The notes: generated from the sequence alone by a model not told the origin. 64,000 nucleotides of DNA from Cyanobium sp. Morenito 9A2 (GCF_024345575.1 NZ_JAGQBJ010000011.1:1-64000); one strand, 5' to 3'. Numbered from the stretch's first letter, positions 37,531 to 49,435 are shown. Program-made: numbers and translations.

Positions 37531-38295
37531 TCAGAGCCACCCCGCCAAGGGGGCCGCCAGGCGCTCCGACTCCAGCAGCCCAATCCCTGCGGGCAAGCCC
37601 TCACGATCCCCCGGTCCCAGGTACCCCCACGACACCAGAAAGCAGCGCACCCGCTCGAGTCCGGCGGTGGCACGCACCGCCTCCAGCGTTGCGCGGCGGT
37701 CTTCGATGAACCAGAGGGGCCGCCCCGTGGCCGCCAGGCGCAGCAGCACCTCTGGCTTGCTGCCCTGCTCATGGCCGAACACTTCGAGCGGCTGAAGGCC
37801 AAAACCCGCCAGCAACTCCCGGGCGAAGTCCGCCCCCTTGGTGGTGAGCACGAGCCAGTCGGCGCCTTCCTCCGCCAGGGCGTGCAACCGCTCCGCTACC
37901 CCAGGGAACAGATGGTGCAGCGCCAACCAGGCGCCGCGATCGGTGGCGATCGCCAGGCGCCGCACCTGCTCCAGAGCCGCCTGCAGGCGGGCGGGATCCC
38001 AGCCCCGACGCCCGATCGCTGCACTCAAAAACAGCTCGTAGGCCCCCAGGACCGCTTGTGGATCAAAACCAGGCCGGCCCAGCTCAGCAGCCACCAGCAC
38101 CATCTCCCAACCATGATGAATCAGGGGCCGCAACTGGGCGAAGGCCGGCGGCGCCTGGTCGCCCAAGCTCAATTCCGGATCGAGCTCCAGAGCCGCCCGA
38201 CGGGCGCTCCACCAGTACTCGGCCATGCCATCCACCAGCACGCCATCGAAATCGAAGACCAGCAGGGGGCCGCTGCGGGGGGAGGCTGGGGTCAC
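37531..38295 (-). CDS. HAD-superfamily hydrolase
   Basis: 254 residues. Motif I is LLVFDFDGVLVDG with nucleophile Asp15 and Asp17; motif II is WLVLTTKG; motif III/IV is represented by KPEVLLRLAATGRPLWFIEDR. The cap domain lies between about 30 and 130. Members are mainly phosphatases, with unknown substrate here. It starts with a GTG at 38295 and is followed on the same strand by recA after 150 bases holding the recA control region. Confidence 0.88.
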   Translation of the reverse strand: MTPASPRSGPLLVFDFDGVLVDGMAEYWWSARRAALELDPELSLGDQAPPAFAQLRPLIHHGWEMVLVAAELGRPGFDPQAVLGAYELFLSAAIGRRGWDPARLQAALEQVRRLAIATDRGAWLALHHLFPGVAERLHALAEEGADWLVLTTKGADFARELLAGFGLQPLEVFGHEQGSKPEVLLRLAATGRPLWFIEDRRATLEAVRATAGLERVRCFLVSWGYLGPGDREGLPAGIGLLESERLAAPLAGWL

Positions 38296-38323
38296 CGGAG
38301 GACCACGCGCGGAGGCTGAAAAA

Positions 38324-38395
38324 CTGGGCCGCTAGGATTCGAACCTAGGAATGGCGGGACCAAAACCCGCTGCCTTACCACTTGGCGACGGCCCA
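38324..38395 (-). tRNA. tRNA-Gln (anticodon TTG)
   Basis: 72 bases form a cloverleaf. Acceptor arms TGGGCCG and CGGCCCA pair perfectly and the discriminator is G, both usual for tRNA-Gln. The stem GCGGG/CCCGC encloses TTTTGGT with anticodon TTG at plus-strand 38361-38363. CCA is not encoded. Confidence 0.97.
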
Positions 38396-38511
38396 ACGCA
38401 CCAGCGCATTGCTGAGCGCCTAGCTAGTTACCCACAGCAGGTCGCCCTCCGTCAATCTCCGCCGGGGGGTCCGTTGGCGACGGGCAAAGACCAGAGCAAA
38501 CGCCAACAGAC

Positions 38512-40242
38512 TCAGGCCGGAAACACCCGCAGGCGCCGGCTGGCGCCAGTGCCGAACTCGGCCCAGCGCAGGCGGTAATGGCCCACCAGCTCGGCCTGGA
38601 GATTGCGCACGCGATCGCTGCGGGGCAGCAACTCCACCGGTCGCCCCTGGGGGAGGACCACCCGCTCCACCGCCTCCCGGCATTCCTCCATCGCCGCCAC
38701 GCTGTCATCAAGCCGGTCCGTCGGGACGGTTTCGCTCCCCCACGCTGGGCGATGGCGCAGCAGCCGCTCGAAGGCCCGCTGGATCTGATGGAGGCTGTCG
38801 GACTTGATCACAAGGATCGGCACCCCGACGACCTGGGCGAAGCGACGCAGCTCGGGATCTCGCCCCAACTGCTGGCGAACACTGAGAATCGCATCCGCCT
38901 GCTCCACCGCCTCCGCCCGTACCACCGCCATGGAGCGGGCGCGGAGGGCCTGGTCCACCAGGTGCTCGCTGAGGCCCAGACACAACACCCGCAAAGGTGC
39001 CGCCCTCTTCGGCCCACTCTCGGCAGCGCCGGGGCTGCGCTCGCAGGGATCGGGCATGGGCACAGGCACCAGTGAAGGTCGATCCCGAAGCGACCGCAGG
39101 CGGGGAGTGGGGGGGGGGATCGAGCCCATCAGGGGAGCCAACCGCCGTGGTGGCTCAAGGCCGGTCCATCCGCCGAGATCCGCCAGCCGCAATCGCCCAT
39201 CGGGGGCCAGTTCGCGCACCTGGGGCCGAGGGGGCTCGCCCCGCAGCAGCAGATCCACGGTGCGGGCCACCTCCCGGTGAACCAGCCACTGACTGCGGGC
39301 CTGCATCTCCACCGCCAGAGGGAAGGTGGGCTCCGCGCAGCGCTCCAGCACGGATTTCTGCGAACCCCGACGACGGGCCTCCTCATCCCCGAGGGTGACC
39401 GATTGGATGCCGCCCACCAGATCGCTCAAGGTGGGGTTCTTGATCAAATTGGCCAGCTCGTTGCCGTGGGCCGTGGCCACCAGCATCACCCCACGTTCGG
39501 CAATCGTGCGGGCAGCCAGCGCTTCGAGCTCCGTGCCGATCTCATCGATCACGATGACCTCGGGCATGTGGTTCTCCACCGCCTCAATCATCACCTGGTG
39601 CTGCAGCTCGGGCCGGGCCACCTGCATGCGCCGGGCCCTGCCGATCGCAGGATGCGGGATGTCCCCATCACCCGCGATCTCGTTGCTGGTGTCGATCACC
39701 ACCACCCGTCGCTCCAGGTCGTCGGCCAGCACCCTGGCGATCTCCCGCAGGGCCGTGGTCTTTCCCACCCCGGGGCGCCCCATCAAAAGCAAGGATTGAC
39801 CCGTGTCCAGCAGATCCCTGACCATGGCCACGGTGCCGAACACGGCGCGGCCCACACGGCAGGTGAGCCCCACCACCTCACCAGAGCGGTTTCGGATGGC
39901 GCTGATGCGGTGCAGGGTGCGCTCAATGCCGGCGCGGTTGTCACCGCCGAAACGGCCAAGCCGCTCCACCAGCGCCTTCAGGTCAGCGCGCTCGATCGGT
40001 CGCTCCCCAAGGGTCAGGGCCCGGCCGGGGTATCGGGCCTCGGGCACCCGGCCCAGGTCAAGCACCACCTCAAGCAACTCCTCCCGGGCCTCCGGCGCCG
40101 CCAGGGACTCCTGAACGGCCTCAGGCAGAAGCTCCAACAAACGATCGAGGTCGTCGGTGATCCGCTGAGGCGCCATCGAAGCGGTGGGGTCCGGGGTAGG
40201 GGCTTGCATGGCGGCCGCCACCGACTCAGAGGTGACCCCCAT
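38512..40242 (-). CDS. AAA+ ATPase with C-terminal R3H domain (Ycf45-like)
   Basis: 576 residues. An N-terminal domain (about 25-130) leads to a SpoIIIAA-like ATPase with Walker [11 protein letters not shown] (GRPGVGKT at 155-162), [16 protein letters not shown] and Walker [14 protein letters not shown]. After a proline-rich linker (about 350-420) a second domain ends in an R3H-type nucleic-acid-binding segment, [15 protein letters not shown]. This is the chloroplast Ycf45/cyanobacterial family; its role is not established. The start at 40242 overlaps the end of ldpA by 17 bases; an in-frame ATG at 40209 is also possible. Confidence 0.88.
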   Translation of the reverse strand: MGVTSESVAAAMQAPTPDPTASMAPQRITDDLDRLLELLPEAVQESLAAPEAREELLEVVLDLGRVPEARYPGRALTLGERPIERADLKALVERLGRFGGDNRAGIERTLHRISAIRNRSGEVVGLTCRVGRAVFGTVAMVRDLLDTGQSLLLMGRPGVGKTTALREIARVLADDLERRVVVIDTSNEIAGDGDIPHPAIGRARRMQVARPELQHQVMIEAVENHMPEVIVIDEIGTELEALAARTIAERGVMLVATAHGNELANLIKNPTLSDLVGGIQSVTLGDEEARRRGSQKSVLERCAEPTFPLAVEMQARSQWLVHREVARTVDLLLRGEPPRPQVRELAPDGRLRLADLGGWTGLEPPRRLAPLMGSIPPPTPRLRSLRDRPSLVPVPMPDPCERSPGAAESGPKRAAPLRVLCLGLSEHLVDQALRARSMAVVRAEAVEQADAILSVRQQLGRDPELRRFAQVVGVPILVIKSDSLHQIQRAFERLLRHRPAWGSETVPTDRLDDSVAAMEECREAVERVVLPQGRPVELLPRSDRVRNLQAELVGHYRLRWAEFGTGASRRLRVFPA

Positions 40243-41299
40243 CCTCGGTCCGCCAGGGGGTCACCAGGGCGCGGGCATCCTTGAGTGCTACCTCCACAAG
40301 CTCCCGGTCATCGAGCAAGCGCGTTTGGCGCCGCTGGGCCTTGAGCAGATGGGGCTGCAAGCGGCGACGGGCCACACCCCCGAAGGCCACCCCGGCCGCA
40401 CCGCCCCTGGGCCGGCCGGAGCGCTTGGCCAGTCCCTGACAGAGGGCCAGGGTGAGGCCATTGGTGCCCCCGGCCAACTGAATCGGGCCCGGCGGAGCCA
40501 TGGCCAGAATCCTCTCCAGCAGGAGTACGGCCGCCCGGGCGGTGCCGGCCCCCACATCCCCACTCATCGGCCGGCCATCAAGTTGCCAGAGAGGCTTGAA
40601 GCCATTCCTGCGCAGCAGGGCGAAGCGCTGCCAAAGTTCCTCCGCCAGCCGTTCCGGCCGGATTGGGCCGAGCCCTGGATCATGCTCCGCCGTCGCCGGC
40701 TCCAGGCCGCAACTCACCGCCAGCCGCTCAAGGGCAAGGCCGGAGGCTTTCACCTGCGCCAACCGCTCGGCAAAAGCCGTCGCCCGGCCGGGGCGGGTGT
40801 GGATCTCCACCGCCTGGGGCTGCAACGCCCTCAGCAAGGGCGCCACAGCGGGTGGAGCCAGCTGATGGTCTCGTTCCTCGATCAGCCCCCAAGGGCAGAC
40901 CGGCAGGCAACGCCCGCAGCCGTAGCACCGCTCCTCAAACACACCGGCGCTCGTACCGATGGCCAGGGCCGGACAGACCCGCTGGCAAGGGCGAGGACAG
41001 CCAGGCGGACAACGCTCTGGGTCGAACCAGGCCTTGCGGAAATGGGGATCGGCCCCGTCGCTGAGGCTCAGCATCAGCCAAGGGGGCGGGGCGCCGCGCT
41101 CGAGTGCCCAGGCCATCCCCCGGCGGGCGGCCGCCACCACGGCGCCGTCGGCGGCCAGATCAATGCAATCAACACCCGCAAGGGTGTAGATGCCGCAGAG
41201 ATCCTCAATCGCCGCCAGATCCTGGTTGCTGGCGCCGCAGATCAACTTGACCCAGCGGCCAGCGGCCAGCGCTTGCTCAGGCAGCAACGAGGCTTTCAA
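40226..41299 (-). CDS. ldpA: Light-dependent period protein LdpA-like Fe-S protein
   Basis: 357 residues. Two four-cysteine groups, [14 protein letters not shown] (Cys97, 101, 105, 109) and [12 protein letters not shown] (Cys125, 128, 131, 135), fit two 4Fe-4S clusters. In Synechococcus elongatus LdpA senses redox state and adjusts circadian period. The gene lies between ndhN and the Ycf45-like gene, with short overlaps at both ends (23 and 17 bases), so the three are probably one operon. Confidence 0.9.
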   Translation of the reverse strand: MKASLLPEQALAAGRWVKLICGASNQDLAAIEDLCGIYTLAGVDCIDLAADGAVVAAARRGMAWALERGAPPPWLMLSLSDGADPHFRKAWFDPERCPPGCPRPCQRVCPALAIGTSAGVFEERCYGCGRCLPVCPWGLIEERDHQLAPPAVAPLLRALQPQAVEIHTRPGRATAFAERLAQVKASGLALERLAVSCGLEPATAEHDPGLGPIRPERLAEELWQRFALLRRNGFKPLWQLDGRPMSGDVGAGTARAAVLLLERILAMAPPGPIQLAGGTNGLTLALCQGLAKRSGRPRGGAAGVAFGGVARRRLQPHLLKAQRRQTRLLDDRELVEVALKDARALVTPWRTEDGGHL

Positions 41300-41738
41300 G
41301 CGACTGCCAGCGCAGGCTGCGCGCGCCTCCCATTTCCACTACCACGTGAAGGCGGGGCACGCTGCGACTGAGCTGGATCAAGGCGCTGAGTTCAGCGTTG
41401 GACAGCACCTGCCCCTCCAACAGCCAGAGCACGATCGGGGCTTGCTCCTCCAGCAGGGCACCCAGCTGGGGCATCACCTGCTGCACCTCGCCCACCGCTG
41501 CCCCCTTGCCGACGCTGTGGTGACCCAGGTGGGGCGGTCGGATGCCGTGGAGCTCAAGCAAGTAAGCCTGGAGATCCCCCAACCCCCGGGCCGAGGTGAT
41601 CTGGGCCTTGTAGCCTCCAGCCCGCAATCGGCGCAGCAGCCGCGTCTCACTGCCACCTTCCAGGGGCGCAAAGACTGCCACGGCCCCGAAGCGCTCAAGT
41701 TCCTGGCGAAATCCTCGTCCGGAGAGCAACAGAGGCAT
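41277..41738 (-). CDS. ndhN: NAD(P)H-quinone oxidoreductase subunit N
   Basis: 153 residues matching NdhN of the thylakoid NDH-1 complex: [52 protein letters not shown] and [15 protein letters not shown]. NdhN belongs to the oxygenic-photosynthesis-specific part of the hydrophilic arm. The ATG at 41738 is standard for the family. Its end overlaps ldpA by 23 bases. It is divergent from the ribosomal cluster. Confidence 0.93.
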   Translation of the reverse strand: MPLLLSGRGFRQELERFGAVAVFAPLEGGSETRLLRRLRAGGYKAQITSARGLGDLQAYLLELHGIRPPHLGHHSVGKGAAVGEVQQVMPQLGALLEEQAPIVLWLLEGQVLSNAELSALIQLSRSVPRLHVVVEMGGARSLRWQSLESLVAA

Positions 41739-42209
41739 CGGAGCAACCCTTGAGATCGGCACAGTTTGGCAGTTTCTCAGGAAACCTTGGCGCAAGGCCC
41801 CGGAGTCGTTGTCACCCACCAATCAGTTGGTGAAGGACCATGGGGTATGTTGTCTGCTTGTGCAACCGTTCTGTGCCCGTCCGCTAGCCGGGCCTCCAGC
41901 ACGCTGCACCAGGTCGTCATTGGTGACGGCCTTCCCTGGCCAGTGCGGCCTTCTCCTTGGATCCGTCCATCAGGAAGCCGTCGGGAAACTGTCGAAACGC
42001 CCTTGGGCCACCCCGATCCTGCATCGGTACCGCTCCAGGTTCCTGTTCCACAAGTCCCAGCCTGCTGCTTCGCCTCCCGCTAGCCCACCTGGATCATCCC
42101 GAAAGGGACCGGCTCCAGTGCCGTTTGCGTCCGATCGAATCAGCCCTGGCCCATCGCCAAGCCCTCGGGCCGTGCGACGGGTAGTTCTGCTGGCGTTTAT
42201 CAACCTCCT
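41739..42209. other. Divergent control region between ndhN and rplC
   Basis: 471 bases without a convincing gene. It should contain the promoters of ndhN (leftward) and the ribosomal operon (rightward). A perfect hairpin CACCAA-TCAG-TTGGTG lies near 41817-41832, and a TATGTT at about 41845 could be a -10 box, although no -35 at normal spacing is clear. If transcription starts there, rplC has a leader over 300 bases long. No Shine-Dalgarno precedes rplC. Short open frames here have no recognisable product. Confidence 0.5.
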
Positions 42210-42866
42210 ATGTCCATCGGCATCCTCGGGAAGAAATTGGGCATGTCCCAATTCTTCGACGATGCGGGCAGATCCATCCCGGTCACTGTGATCGAGGCGG
42301 GTCCCTGCCGCATCACCCAACTCAAAAGCACCGGCACCGACGGCTATGTCGCCGTGCAGGTCGGTTTTGGCGACATCCGCGACAAGCTGGTGAACCAGCC
42401 CGCCAAGGGGCACCTGGCCAAATCCGGCAGCGAGCCCCTGCGCCACCTACGTGAATACCGCGTCGACAGCGTGGAAGGCCTCGAACTGGGTTCCCAGATC
42501 ACGGTCGCCGCTTTCGAAGCCGGTCAGAAGATCGATGTCAGCGGCGACACCGTCGGCCGTGGGTTCACCGGTCTGCAGAAGCGCCACGGTTTCAGCCGCG
42601 GTCCCATGAGCCATGGTTCGAAGAACCACCGTGAGCCCGGCTCAATCGGGGCCGGCACCACCCCCGGCCGGGTCTACCCCGGCAAGCGGATGGCGGGCCG
42701 CTACGGCGGCAAGCAGATCACCACCCGCGGTCTGACGATCCTCAAGGTGGACACCGAGCGCAACCTCTTGGTGGTCAAAGGATCCGTTCCCGGCAAACCC
42801 GGCAGCCTGCTGAATATTGCCCCCGCCAAGCGGGTGGGCACCAAACCTGCTGACGGAGGGGCGTGA
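42210..42866 (+). CDS. rplC: 50S ribosomal protein L3
   Basis: 218 residues. [16 protein letters not shown] at the start, [20 protein letters not shown] and [14 protein letters not shown] are diagnostic of L3, an early-assembly 23S rRNA-binding protein near the peptidyl-transferase centre. It is the first gene of the cluster, since rpsJ is absent upstream. The stop overlaps the rplD start (TGATG). Confidence 0.97.
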   Translation: MSIGILGKKLGMSQFFDDAGRSIPVTVIEAGPCRITQLKSTGTDGYVAVQVGFGDIRDKLVNQPAKGHLAKSGSEPLRHLREYRVDSVEGLELGSQITVAAFEAGQKIDVSGDTVGRGFTGLQKRHGFSRGPMSHGSKNHREPGSIGAGTTPGRVYPGKRMAGRYGGKQITTRGLTILKVDTERNLLVVKGSVPGKPGSLLNIAPAKRVGTKPADGGA

Positions 42867-43501
42867 TGGCTGACCTTTTGATCCGCGACTGGCAAGGCAA
42901 GGACGCCGGCAAGACCAGCCTCGAGCTCCGCGTTGCCAAGGAGTCCAGCGCCAACGACCTGGTTCATCGCGCCGTTGTTCGGCAGCTGGCCCACGCCCGC
43001 CAAGGCACGGCCAGCACCCTCACCCGCGCCGAGGTGCGTGGCGGTGGCCGCAAGCCCTACAAGCAGAAAGGCACCGGCCGGGCCCGCCAGGGTTCGATCC
43101 GCACCCCCCTGCGCCCCGGCGGTGGCGTGACTTTCGGGCCCAAGCCCCGCACCTACACCAAGGCGATGAACCGCAAGGAGCGTCGCCTTGCCCTGCGCAC
43201 CGCCCTGGTGAGCCGCCTCGACAACCTCGTGGTTGTCAAGGGCTTCGCCGCAGACCTCGAGACCCCCAAGACCAAGGAGATCACCGCTGCCCTGCAGCGC
43301 CTCGGCATCGCCGAGGGCTCCAAGGTGCTGCTGGTGCTTGATGGCGCCAGCGAGGCTGTGCGCCGTTCGGTGCGCAACCTTGAAACCGTCAAGTTGATCG
43401 CCGCCGATCAGCTCAACGTGTTCGATCTTCTCCACGCCAACACCCTGGTGGTGAGCGAAGAAGCTCTCGCAAAAATCCAGGAGGTCTACGGCGATGACTG
43501 A
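42866..43501 (+). CDS. rplD: 50S ribosomal protein L4
   Basis: 211 residues. The arginine-rich loop [19 protein letters not shown] that enters the exit tunnel is present, as is [20 protein letters not shown]. The ATG at 42866 overlaps the rplC stop; a GTG one codon earlier is also in frame. The end overlaps rplW by eight bases. Confidence 0.97.
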   Translation: MADLLIRDWQGKDAGKTSLELRVAKESSANDLVHRAVVRQLAHARQGTASTLTRAEVRGGGRKPYKQKGTGRARQGSIRTPLRPGGGVTFGPKPRTYTKAMNRKERRLALRTALVSRLDNLVVVKGFAADLETPKTKEITAALQRLGIAEGSKVLLVLDGASEAVRRSVRNLETVKLIAADQLNVFDLLHANTLVVSEEALAKIQEVYGDD

Positions 43502-43796
43502 GCGTTTCGCAGGTCGGCTCGCGGATGTGATCCGTCGACCGCTGATCACCGAGAAGGCCACCCGCGCCCTCGAGCAGAACCAGTACACCTTTGAGGTGGA
43601 CCATCGGGCCGCCAAGCCCGACATCAAGGCCGCCGTCGAACAGCTGTTCGATGTGCGTGTCATCGGCATCAGCACCATGAATCCCCCCCGGCGTTCCCGA
43701 CGGGTGGGCCGTTTCGCCGGCAAGCGCGCCCAGGTGAAAAAGGCGGTGGTGCGCCTGGCCGAAGGCAATGCGATCCAGCTTTTCCCTGAGTCCTGA
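43494..43796 (+). CDS. rplW: 50S ribosomal protein L23
   Basis: 100 residues. [25 protein letters not shown] is the standard L23 opening block; [23 protein letters not shown] follows. L23 sits at the tunnel exit and docks trigger factor and SRP. It starts inside the last codons of rplD. Confidence 0.96.
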   Translation: MTERFAGRLADVIRRPLITEKATRALEQNQYTFEVDHRAAKPDIKAAVEQLFDVRVIGISTMNPPRRSRRVGRFAGKRAQVKKAVVRLAEGNAIQLFPES

Positions 43797-43811
43797 GGGG
43801 TCTGAACCGTT

Positions 43812-44675
<864 letters not shown>

Positions 44676-44710
44676 TGCTCATCACCGTTTTGTTGTCTGC
44701 TTAAACCGCC

Positions 44711-44986
44711 ATGGGACGTTCACTCAAAAAAGGCCCGTTTGTGGCCGACAGCCTGCTCCGCAAGATCGAGGCTCAAAACAGTGCTGGGGACAAGGGCGTG
44801 ATCAAAACCTGGTCACGCGCTTCAACCATCCTGCCGACGATGATCGGCCACACCATTGCCGTTCACAACGGCAAAGCCCATGTTCCCGTCTACGTGACGG
44901 AGCAGATGGTGGGTCACAAGCTGGGGGAATTCGCCCCCACGCGCACCTTCCGGGGCCACATCAAGGACAAGAAAGGTGCCCGTTAA
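44711..44986 (+). CDS. rpsS: 30S ribosomal protein S19
   Basis: 91 residues. [42 protein letters not shown] and [15 protein letters not shown] are diagnostic of S19, a head protein near the A-site finger. It lies between rplB and rplV with short gaps. Confidence 0.98.
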   Translation: MGRSLKKGPFVADSLLRKIEAQNSAGDKGVIKTWSRASTILPTMIGHTIAVHNGKAHVPVYVTEQMVGHKLGEFAPTRTFRGHIKDKKGAR

Positions 44987-44999
44987 GGAACGACTCGTT

Positions 45000-45359
45000 A
45001 TGGCCCAATCCACCCCCACCACCCAAGCCCTTGCCCACGGCCGCTTCATCCGCGGATCCGCGTCCAAGGTGCGCCGTGTGCTCGATCAGATCCGCGGCCG
45101 GTCCTACCGGGAAGCGCTGATCCTCCTCGAGTTCATGCCCTACCGCTCCACCGGACCCATCACCAAGGTGTTGCGCTCCGCCGTGGCGAATGCTGAGCAC
45201 AACCTGGGTCTCGACCCAGCCACCCTGGTCATCAGCCAGGCCACGGCGGACATGGGCCCCTCCCTGAAGCGGTTCCGGCCGCGCGCCCAGGGCCGTGCCT
45301 ACGCCATCAAAAAACAGACCTGCCACATCAGCATTGCTGTGGCCGCCACCACCGCCTGA
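45000..45359 (+). CDS. rplV: 50S ribosomal protein L22
   Basis: 119 residues. [22 protein letters not shown] and [20 protein letters not shown] match L22, whose loop lines the exit tunnel. The ATG at 45000 is chosen. An in-frame start at 44976 inside rpsS would add eight residues not typical of the family. Confidence 0.97.
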   Translation: MAQSTPTTQALAHGRFIRGSASKVRRVLDQIRGRSYREALILLEFMPYRSTGPITKVLRSAVANAEHNLGLDPATLVISQATADMGPSLKRFRPRAQGRAYAIKKQTCHISIAVAATTA

Positions 45360-45378
45360 CCCCCGAGGACACCGACCG

Positions 45379-46107
45379 ATGGGACACAAGATCCATCCAA
45401 CCGGACTGCGCCTGGGGATCACCCAGGACCACCGCTCCCGTTGGTACGCCCCCAGCAAGACCTATCCACTCCTCCTCCAAGAGGATGATCGGATTCGCAC
45501 CTTCATCCACAAGAAGTACGCCAGTGCCGGCATCAGCGATGTGCTGATCGCCCGTAAGGCCGACCAACTTGAGGTTGAACTCAAGACGGCACGCCCCGGC
45601 GTCCTGGTGGGCCGCCAGGGCAGCGGCATCGAAGACCTGCGCACCGGCATCCAGAAAACCATCGGTGATGCCCAGCGTCAGGTGCGCATCAACGTGGTGG
45701 AGGTCGAGCGGGTCGACGCCGACGCCTACCTGCTGGCCGAGTACATCGCCCAGCAGCTCGAGAAGCGCGTGGCCTTCCGCCGCGTGCTCCGCATGACCGT
45801 CCAGCGCGCCCAGCGGGCTGGGGTCCTGGGTCTGAAGATTCAGGTCAGCGGTCGTCTCAATGGCGCCGAAATCGCCCGTACCGAATGGACGCGTGAAGGC
45901 CGTGTGCCCCTGCACACCCTGCGCGCCGACATCGACTACGCCACCAAGGTGGCCACCACCACCTACGGGGTGTTGGGCATCAAGGTCTGGGTCTTCAAAG
46001 GTGAAGTCCTCCCCGGGCAGCAGGAACAACTGCCCGTGGGTGCCGGCCCCAAGCGCAGGGCCAACCGGCGGCCCCAACAGTTCGAAGACCGCTCCAACGA
46101 GGAGTGA
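45379..46107 (+). CDS. rpsC: 30S ribosomal protein S3
   Basis: 242 residues. [20 protein letters not shown] opens the protein, the KH-type segment has [14 protein letters not shown], and [13 protein letters not shown] with the C-terminal [14 protein letters not shown] follows. S3 binds mRNA at the entry channel. The C-terminal tail is basic. Confidence 0.98.
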   Translation: MGHKIHPTGLRLGITQDHRSRWYAPSKTYPLLLQEDDRIRTFIHKKYASAGISDVLIARKADQLEVELKTARPGVLVGRQGSGIEDLRTGIQKTIGDAQRQVRINVVEVERVDADAYLLAEYIAQQLEKRVAFRRVLRMTVQRAQRAGVLGLKIQVSGRLNGAEIARTEWTREGRVPLHTLRADIDYATKVATTTYGVLGIKVWVFKGEVLPGQQEQLPVGAGPKRRANRRPQQFEDRSNEE

Positions 46108-46123
46108 TCAGGAGACCTGAACC

Positions 46124-46585
46124 ATGCTGAGTCCAAAACGCGTCAAATTCCGCAAACAACAGCGGGGCCGCATGAGCGGCGTCGCCACCCGGGGCAACAC
46201 CGTTGCCTTCGGTCAGTTTGCGCTTCAAGCCCAGGAGTGCGGGTGGATCACCTCCCGCCAGATCGAGGCCAGCCGTCGGGCCATGTCCCGTCACGTCAAA
46301 CGGGGCGGGCAAATCTGGATCCGGATCTTCCCGGACAAACCCGTGACCATGCGCCCCGCCGAAACCCGCATGGGCTCCGGTAAGGGCAATCCGGAGTTCT
46401 GGGTGGCCGTGATCAAACCGGGTCGGATTCTCTTCGAGATGGGTGGTCCTGAGATCACCGAAACCATCGCGCGGGAAGCCATGCGCCTGGCGCAGTACAA
46501 ACTGCCGATCAAAACCAAGTTTCTGACCCTGGCTGACCAGGAAGCGGAAACCACCCCGGACACCGCTCAACCCGTGGAGGCCTGA
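46124..46585 (+). CDS. rplP: 50S ribosomal protein L16
   Basis: 153 residues. [38 protein letters not shown] and [19 protein letters not shown] match L16. An AGGAGA Shine-Dalgarno precedes the ATG at good spacing. The last 15 residues are a variable acidic tail. Confidence 0.98.
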   Translation: MLSPKRVKFRKQQRGRMSGVATRGNTVAFGQFALQAQECGWITSRQIEASRRAMSRHVKRGGQIWIRIFPDKPVTMRPAETRMGSGKGNPEFWVAVIKPGRILFEMGGPEITETIAREAMRLAQYKLPIKTKFLTLADQEAETTPDTAQPVEA

Positions 46586-46588
46586 CCC

Positions 46589-46801
46589 ATGGCACGCCCC
46601 GACATTGCCGAGCTGCGCAAACTCAGCGACGGCGAACTCAACGAACAGCTCAATGGCCTCCGCCGCGAACTGTTCGACCTGCGCTTCCAGCAGGCCACCC
46701 GCCGGCTGGAGCAACCCCACCGTTTCAAGCTGGCCCGCATCAAGCTGGCGCAGCTGCAGACGGTGCAGTCGGAGCGTCAGCGCTCCACCGTCTCCTCCTG
46801 A
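46589..46801 (+). CDS. rpmC: 50S ribosomal protein L29
   Basis: 70 residues. [27 protein letters not shown] is the classic two-helix L29 block. The gene begins three bases after the rplP stop and lies in the conserved rplP-rpmC-rpsQ order. Confidence 0.95.
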   Translation: MARPDIAELRKLSDGELNEQLNGLRRELFDLRFQQATRRLEQPHRFKLARIKLAQLQTVQSERQRSTVSS

Positions 46802-46818
46802 TCCACCACGCACTCGCC

Positions 46819-47070
46819 ATGGCACTCAAGGAAAGGGTCGGCACCGTCGTCAGCGACAAGATGGACAAAACGGTGGTGGTGGCGGTGGAGAACCGCTTCC
46901 CCCATCCCATCTACCAAAAGACCGTCAGCCGCACCACCCGCTACAAAGCCCACGATGAAGCCAACGCCTGCAGCGTCGGCGATCGGGTTCGGATCACCGA
47001 AACCCGCCCGCTCAGCCGCACCAAGCGTTGGACCGTGGCCGAAGTTCTCACCCCCAACGGCGCCAGCTGA
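46819..47070 (+). CDS. rpsQ: 30S ribosomal protein S17
   Basis: 83 residues. [40 protein letters not shown] and [18 protein letters not shown] match S17, an early 16S rRNA-binding OB-fold protein. Confidence 0.97.
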   Translation: MALKERVGTVVSDKMDKTVVVAVENRFPHPIYQKTVSRTTRYKAHDEANACSVGDRVRITETRPLSRTKRWTVAEVLTPNGAS

Positions 47071-47082
47071 GGAGTTCTCACC

Positions 47083-47448
47083 ATGATTCAGCAGGAAACC
47101 TTCCTCAACGTCGCTGACAACAGTGGCGCCAAGCGCATCCAGTGCATCCGGGTGCTCGGTACCAACCGTCGCTACGCCCACGTGGGCGATGTGATCGTTG
47201 CTGCCGTCAAAGACGCCATGCCCAACATGGGCGTCAAGAAATCGGATGTGGTCAAAGCCGTGGTGGTGCGCACCCGGGCCACCCTCCGCCGGGACACGGG
47301 CAACTCGATCCGCTTCGACGACAACGCCGCGGTGATCCTCGGCAACGACAACAACCCCAAGGGCACGCGTGTCTTCGGTCCCGTCGCCCGCGAACTGCGG
47401 GAGCGGAACTTCACCAAGATCGTGTCCCTCGCTCCGGAGGTGATCTGA
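47083..47448 (+). CDS. rplN: 50S ribosomal protein L14
   Basis: 121 residues. [20 protein letters not shown] and the [19 protein letters not shown] block are typical of L14. A GAGGAG ribosome-binding site precedes the ATG. Confidence 0.98.
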   Translation: MIQQETFLNVADNSGAKRIQCIRVLGTNRRYAHVGDVIVAAVKDAMPNMGVKKSDVVKAVVVRTRATLRRDTGNSIRFDDNAAVILGNDNNPKGTRVFGPVARELRERNFTKIVSLAPEVI

Positions 47449-47449
47449 G

Positions 47450-47806
47450 ATGGCGACCGCCACCGCTAAAGCCAAGCCCACCCAGCGCATCAAGCTGCGC
47501 ATCCGCAAGGGCGACACCGTTCAGGTGATCGCGGGCAAGGACAAGGGCAAGACCGGCGAGGTTCTGCGCACCCTGCCCAACGAAAACCGCGTAATCGTGC
47601 AAGGCATCAACTTGCGCACCCGTCACGTGAAGCCCACCCAAGAAGGCGAAACCGGCCGCATCGTCACCGAGGAAGCCTCCGTGCATGCCTCAAACGTGCA
47701 GCTCTATTCCACCGAGAAAAAGGTTTCAAGCCGAGTGGAGCTCGTCGTCGACAAAGACGGCACCAAGAAACGCCGCCTCAAGAAGACCGGCGAACTCCTG
47801 GACTGA
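47450..47806 (+). CDS. rplX: 50S ribosomal protein L24
   Basis: 118 residues. The KOW motif is [19 protein letters not shown], followed by [20 protein letters not shown]. It starts one base after the rplN stop. An 80-base gap with no recognisable element separates it from rplE. Confidence 0.97.
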   Translation: MATATAKAKPTQRIKLRIRKGDTVQVIAGKDKGKTGEVLRTLPNENRVIVQGINLRTRHVKPTQEGETGRIVTEEASVHASNVQLYSTEKKVSSRVELVVDKDGTKKRRLKKTGELLD

Positions 47807-47886
47807 ACGCCAACCTCCTTCTCACCCCGTCCCGCGTCCCTGTCCGCCTTCTGACAACGCCCAGAAGCGCACCCCTCCCTTCCGTC

Positions 47887-48426
47887 ATGTCACTGAAACA
47901 GCGCTACCGGGAGACGATCCAGCCCAAGCTGCTCAAGGATCTCAACCTCTCCAACATTCACGAAGTCCCCAAGGTGGTGAAAGTCACCCTGAACCGGGGC
48001 CTCGGTGAAGCCGCCCAGAACGCCAAGGCCCTCGAAGCCTCCATCACCGAACTGGCCACCATCACCGGCCAGAAAGTGGTGGTGACCCGGGCGAAGAAAG
48101 CGATCGCCGCCTTCAAGATCCGCCAGGGCATGCCGATCGGTGTGGCCGTCACCCTCCGGGGCGAGCGGATGTACGCCTTCCTGGAGCGCCTGATTCACCT
48201 GGCACTGCCGCGCATCCGCGACTTCCGTGGCGTCAGCCCAAAAAGTTTCGACGGCCGGGGAAACTACACCCTGGGGGTTCGGGAGCAGATCATCTTCCCC
48301 GAAATCTCCTACGACAAGATCGACGCCATCCGGGGCATGGACATCACCATCGTGACCAGCGCCCGTAACGACGAAGAGGGCCGGGCCCTCCTCCGTGAGA
48401 TGGGAATGCCGTTCCGCAGCAACTGA
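47887..48426 (+). CDS. rplE: 50S ribosomal protein L5
   Basis: 179 residues. [41 protein letters not shown] and [20 protein letters not shown] match L5, the 5S rRNA-binding protein. rpsN, which follows rplE in many bacteria, is absent here, as is usual in cyanobacteria. Confidence 0.98.
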   Translation: MSLKQRYRETIQPKLLKDLNLSNIHEVPKVVKVTLNRGLGEAAQNAKALEASITELATITGQKVVVTRAKKAIAAFKIRQGMPIGVAVTLRGERMYAFLERLIHLALPRIRDFRGVSPKSFDGRGNYTLGVREQIIFPEISYDKIDAIRGMDITIVTSARNDEEGRALLREMGMPFRSN

Positions 48427-48445
48427 GCCCTCTTCGGACCCGACC

Positions 48446-48847
48446 ATGGCCAACCACGACCCGATTTCAGACCTGCTCACCCGCATCCGCAATGCGAGTG
48501 AGAAAAAGCACGAGAACACCAAGGTTCCTGCTTCGCGCATGGCTCGCAGCATCGTCAGGGTGCTGCAGCAGGAAGGCTTCATCGCCGAGATCAGCGAAGA
48601 GGGAGAAGGGGTGCAGAGCCTCCTCGTCCTCCAGCTGAAGTACAGCGGCAAGCACCGTCAGCCCACCATCCGCCGCGTGCAGCGGGTCAGCAAGCCCGGC
48701 CTGCGCATCTACAAAAACACCCGTCAGCTCCCCAAAGTGCTGGGGGGCCTCGGAGTGGCGATCATCTCCACCTCAAAAGGTGTGATGAGCGACCGCGACG
48801 CCCGCAAGCAGGGTGTCGGCGGCGAAGTGCTCTGCTACGTCTATTGA
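48446..48847 (+). CDS. rpsH: 30S ribosomal protein S8
   Basis: 133 residues. [21 protein letters not shown] at the start and [22 protein letters not shown] at the end match S8. The ATG at 48446 is standard. An in-frame upstream frame overlapping rplE gives a non-family extension. Confidence 0.97.
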   Translation: MANHDPISDLLTRIRNASEKKHENTKVPASRMARSIVRVLQQEGFIAEISEEGEGVQSLLVLQLKYSGKHRQPTIRRVQRVSKPGLRIYKNTRQLPKVLGGLGVAIISTSKGVMSDRDARKQGVGGEVLCYVY

Positions 48848-48863
48848 TCTGGGAGATTGATCC

Positions 48864-49403
48864 ATGTCACGTATTGGTAAAGCACCGATCACCGTCCCCG
48901 CCAAGGTGACCGTCAGCCTCAATGGCCTGGCGGTGACCGTCAAAGGGCCCAAGGGTGAGTTGTCCCGCACCCTCCCCGATGGGGTGCTGATCAGCCAGGA
49001 GGACTCAACCCTCCTGGTGACACCCGTTAACAGCAGCCGCCGCTCCCGAGAACGCCACGGCCTCAGCCGTACCCTTGTCGCCAACATGGTGGAGGGGGTG
49101 AGCCAGGGCTTCACGCGCAAGCTTGAGATCATTGGCGTGGGCTACCGGGCTCAGATCAAGGGCCGCAATCTGGTGGTGCTCGCGGGCTACAGCCACCCTG
49201 TGGAGATGGTCCCCCCTGAAGGGATTACCTTCACTGTGGAGAACAACACCTCCGTGTTCATCTCCGGCGCTGACAAGGAGCTGGTGGGCAACGAAGCCGC
49301 CAAAGTGCGCGCCATTCGTCCTCCCGAGCCCTACAAGGGCAAGGGCATCAAGTACGAGGGCGAGCGGATCCTCCGCAAAGCCGGCAAGACCGGTAAGAAA
49401 TGA
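48864..49403 (+). CDS. rplF: 50S ribosomal protein L6
   Basis: 179 residues with the two L6 repeats: [36 protein letters not shown] and the C-terminal [21 protein letters not shown] region. L6 lies near the factor-binding centre. Confidence 0.98.
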   Translation: MSRIGKAPITVPAKVTVSLNGLAVTVKGPKGELSRTLPDGVLISQEDSTLLVTPVNSSRRSRERHGLSRTLVANMVEGVSQGFTRKLEIIGVGYRAQIKGRNLVVLAGYSHPVEMVPPEGITFTVENNTSVFISGADKELVGNEAAKVRAIRPPEPYKGKGIKYEGERILRKAGKTGKK

Positions 49404-49435
49404 GGTCGATCTGACCGCCCCCACCCCGTACCGCC

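Noticed and set aside
35932-38319. A plus-strand open frame of 795 codons opposite recA and the HAD gene
   Set aside because: It runs across two unrelated genes and the recA control region on the other strand, and shows no protein-family pattern.
41766-42291. Short open frames in the rplC leader
   Set aside because: The translations are serine/proline-rich with no family resemblance, and several overlap in different frames, so I treat the region as non-coding.
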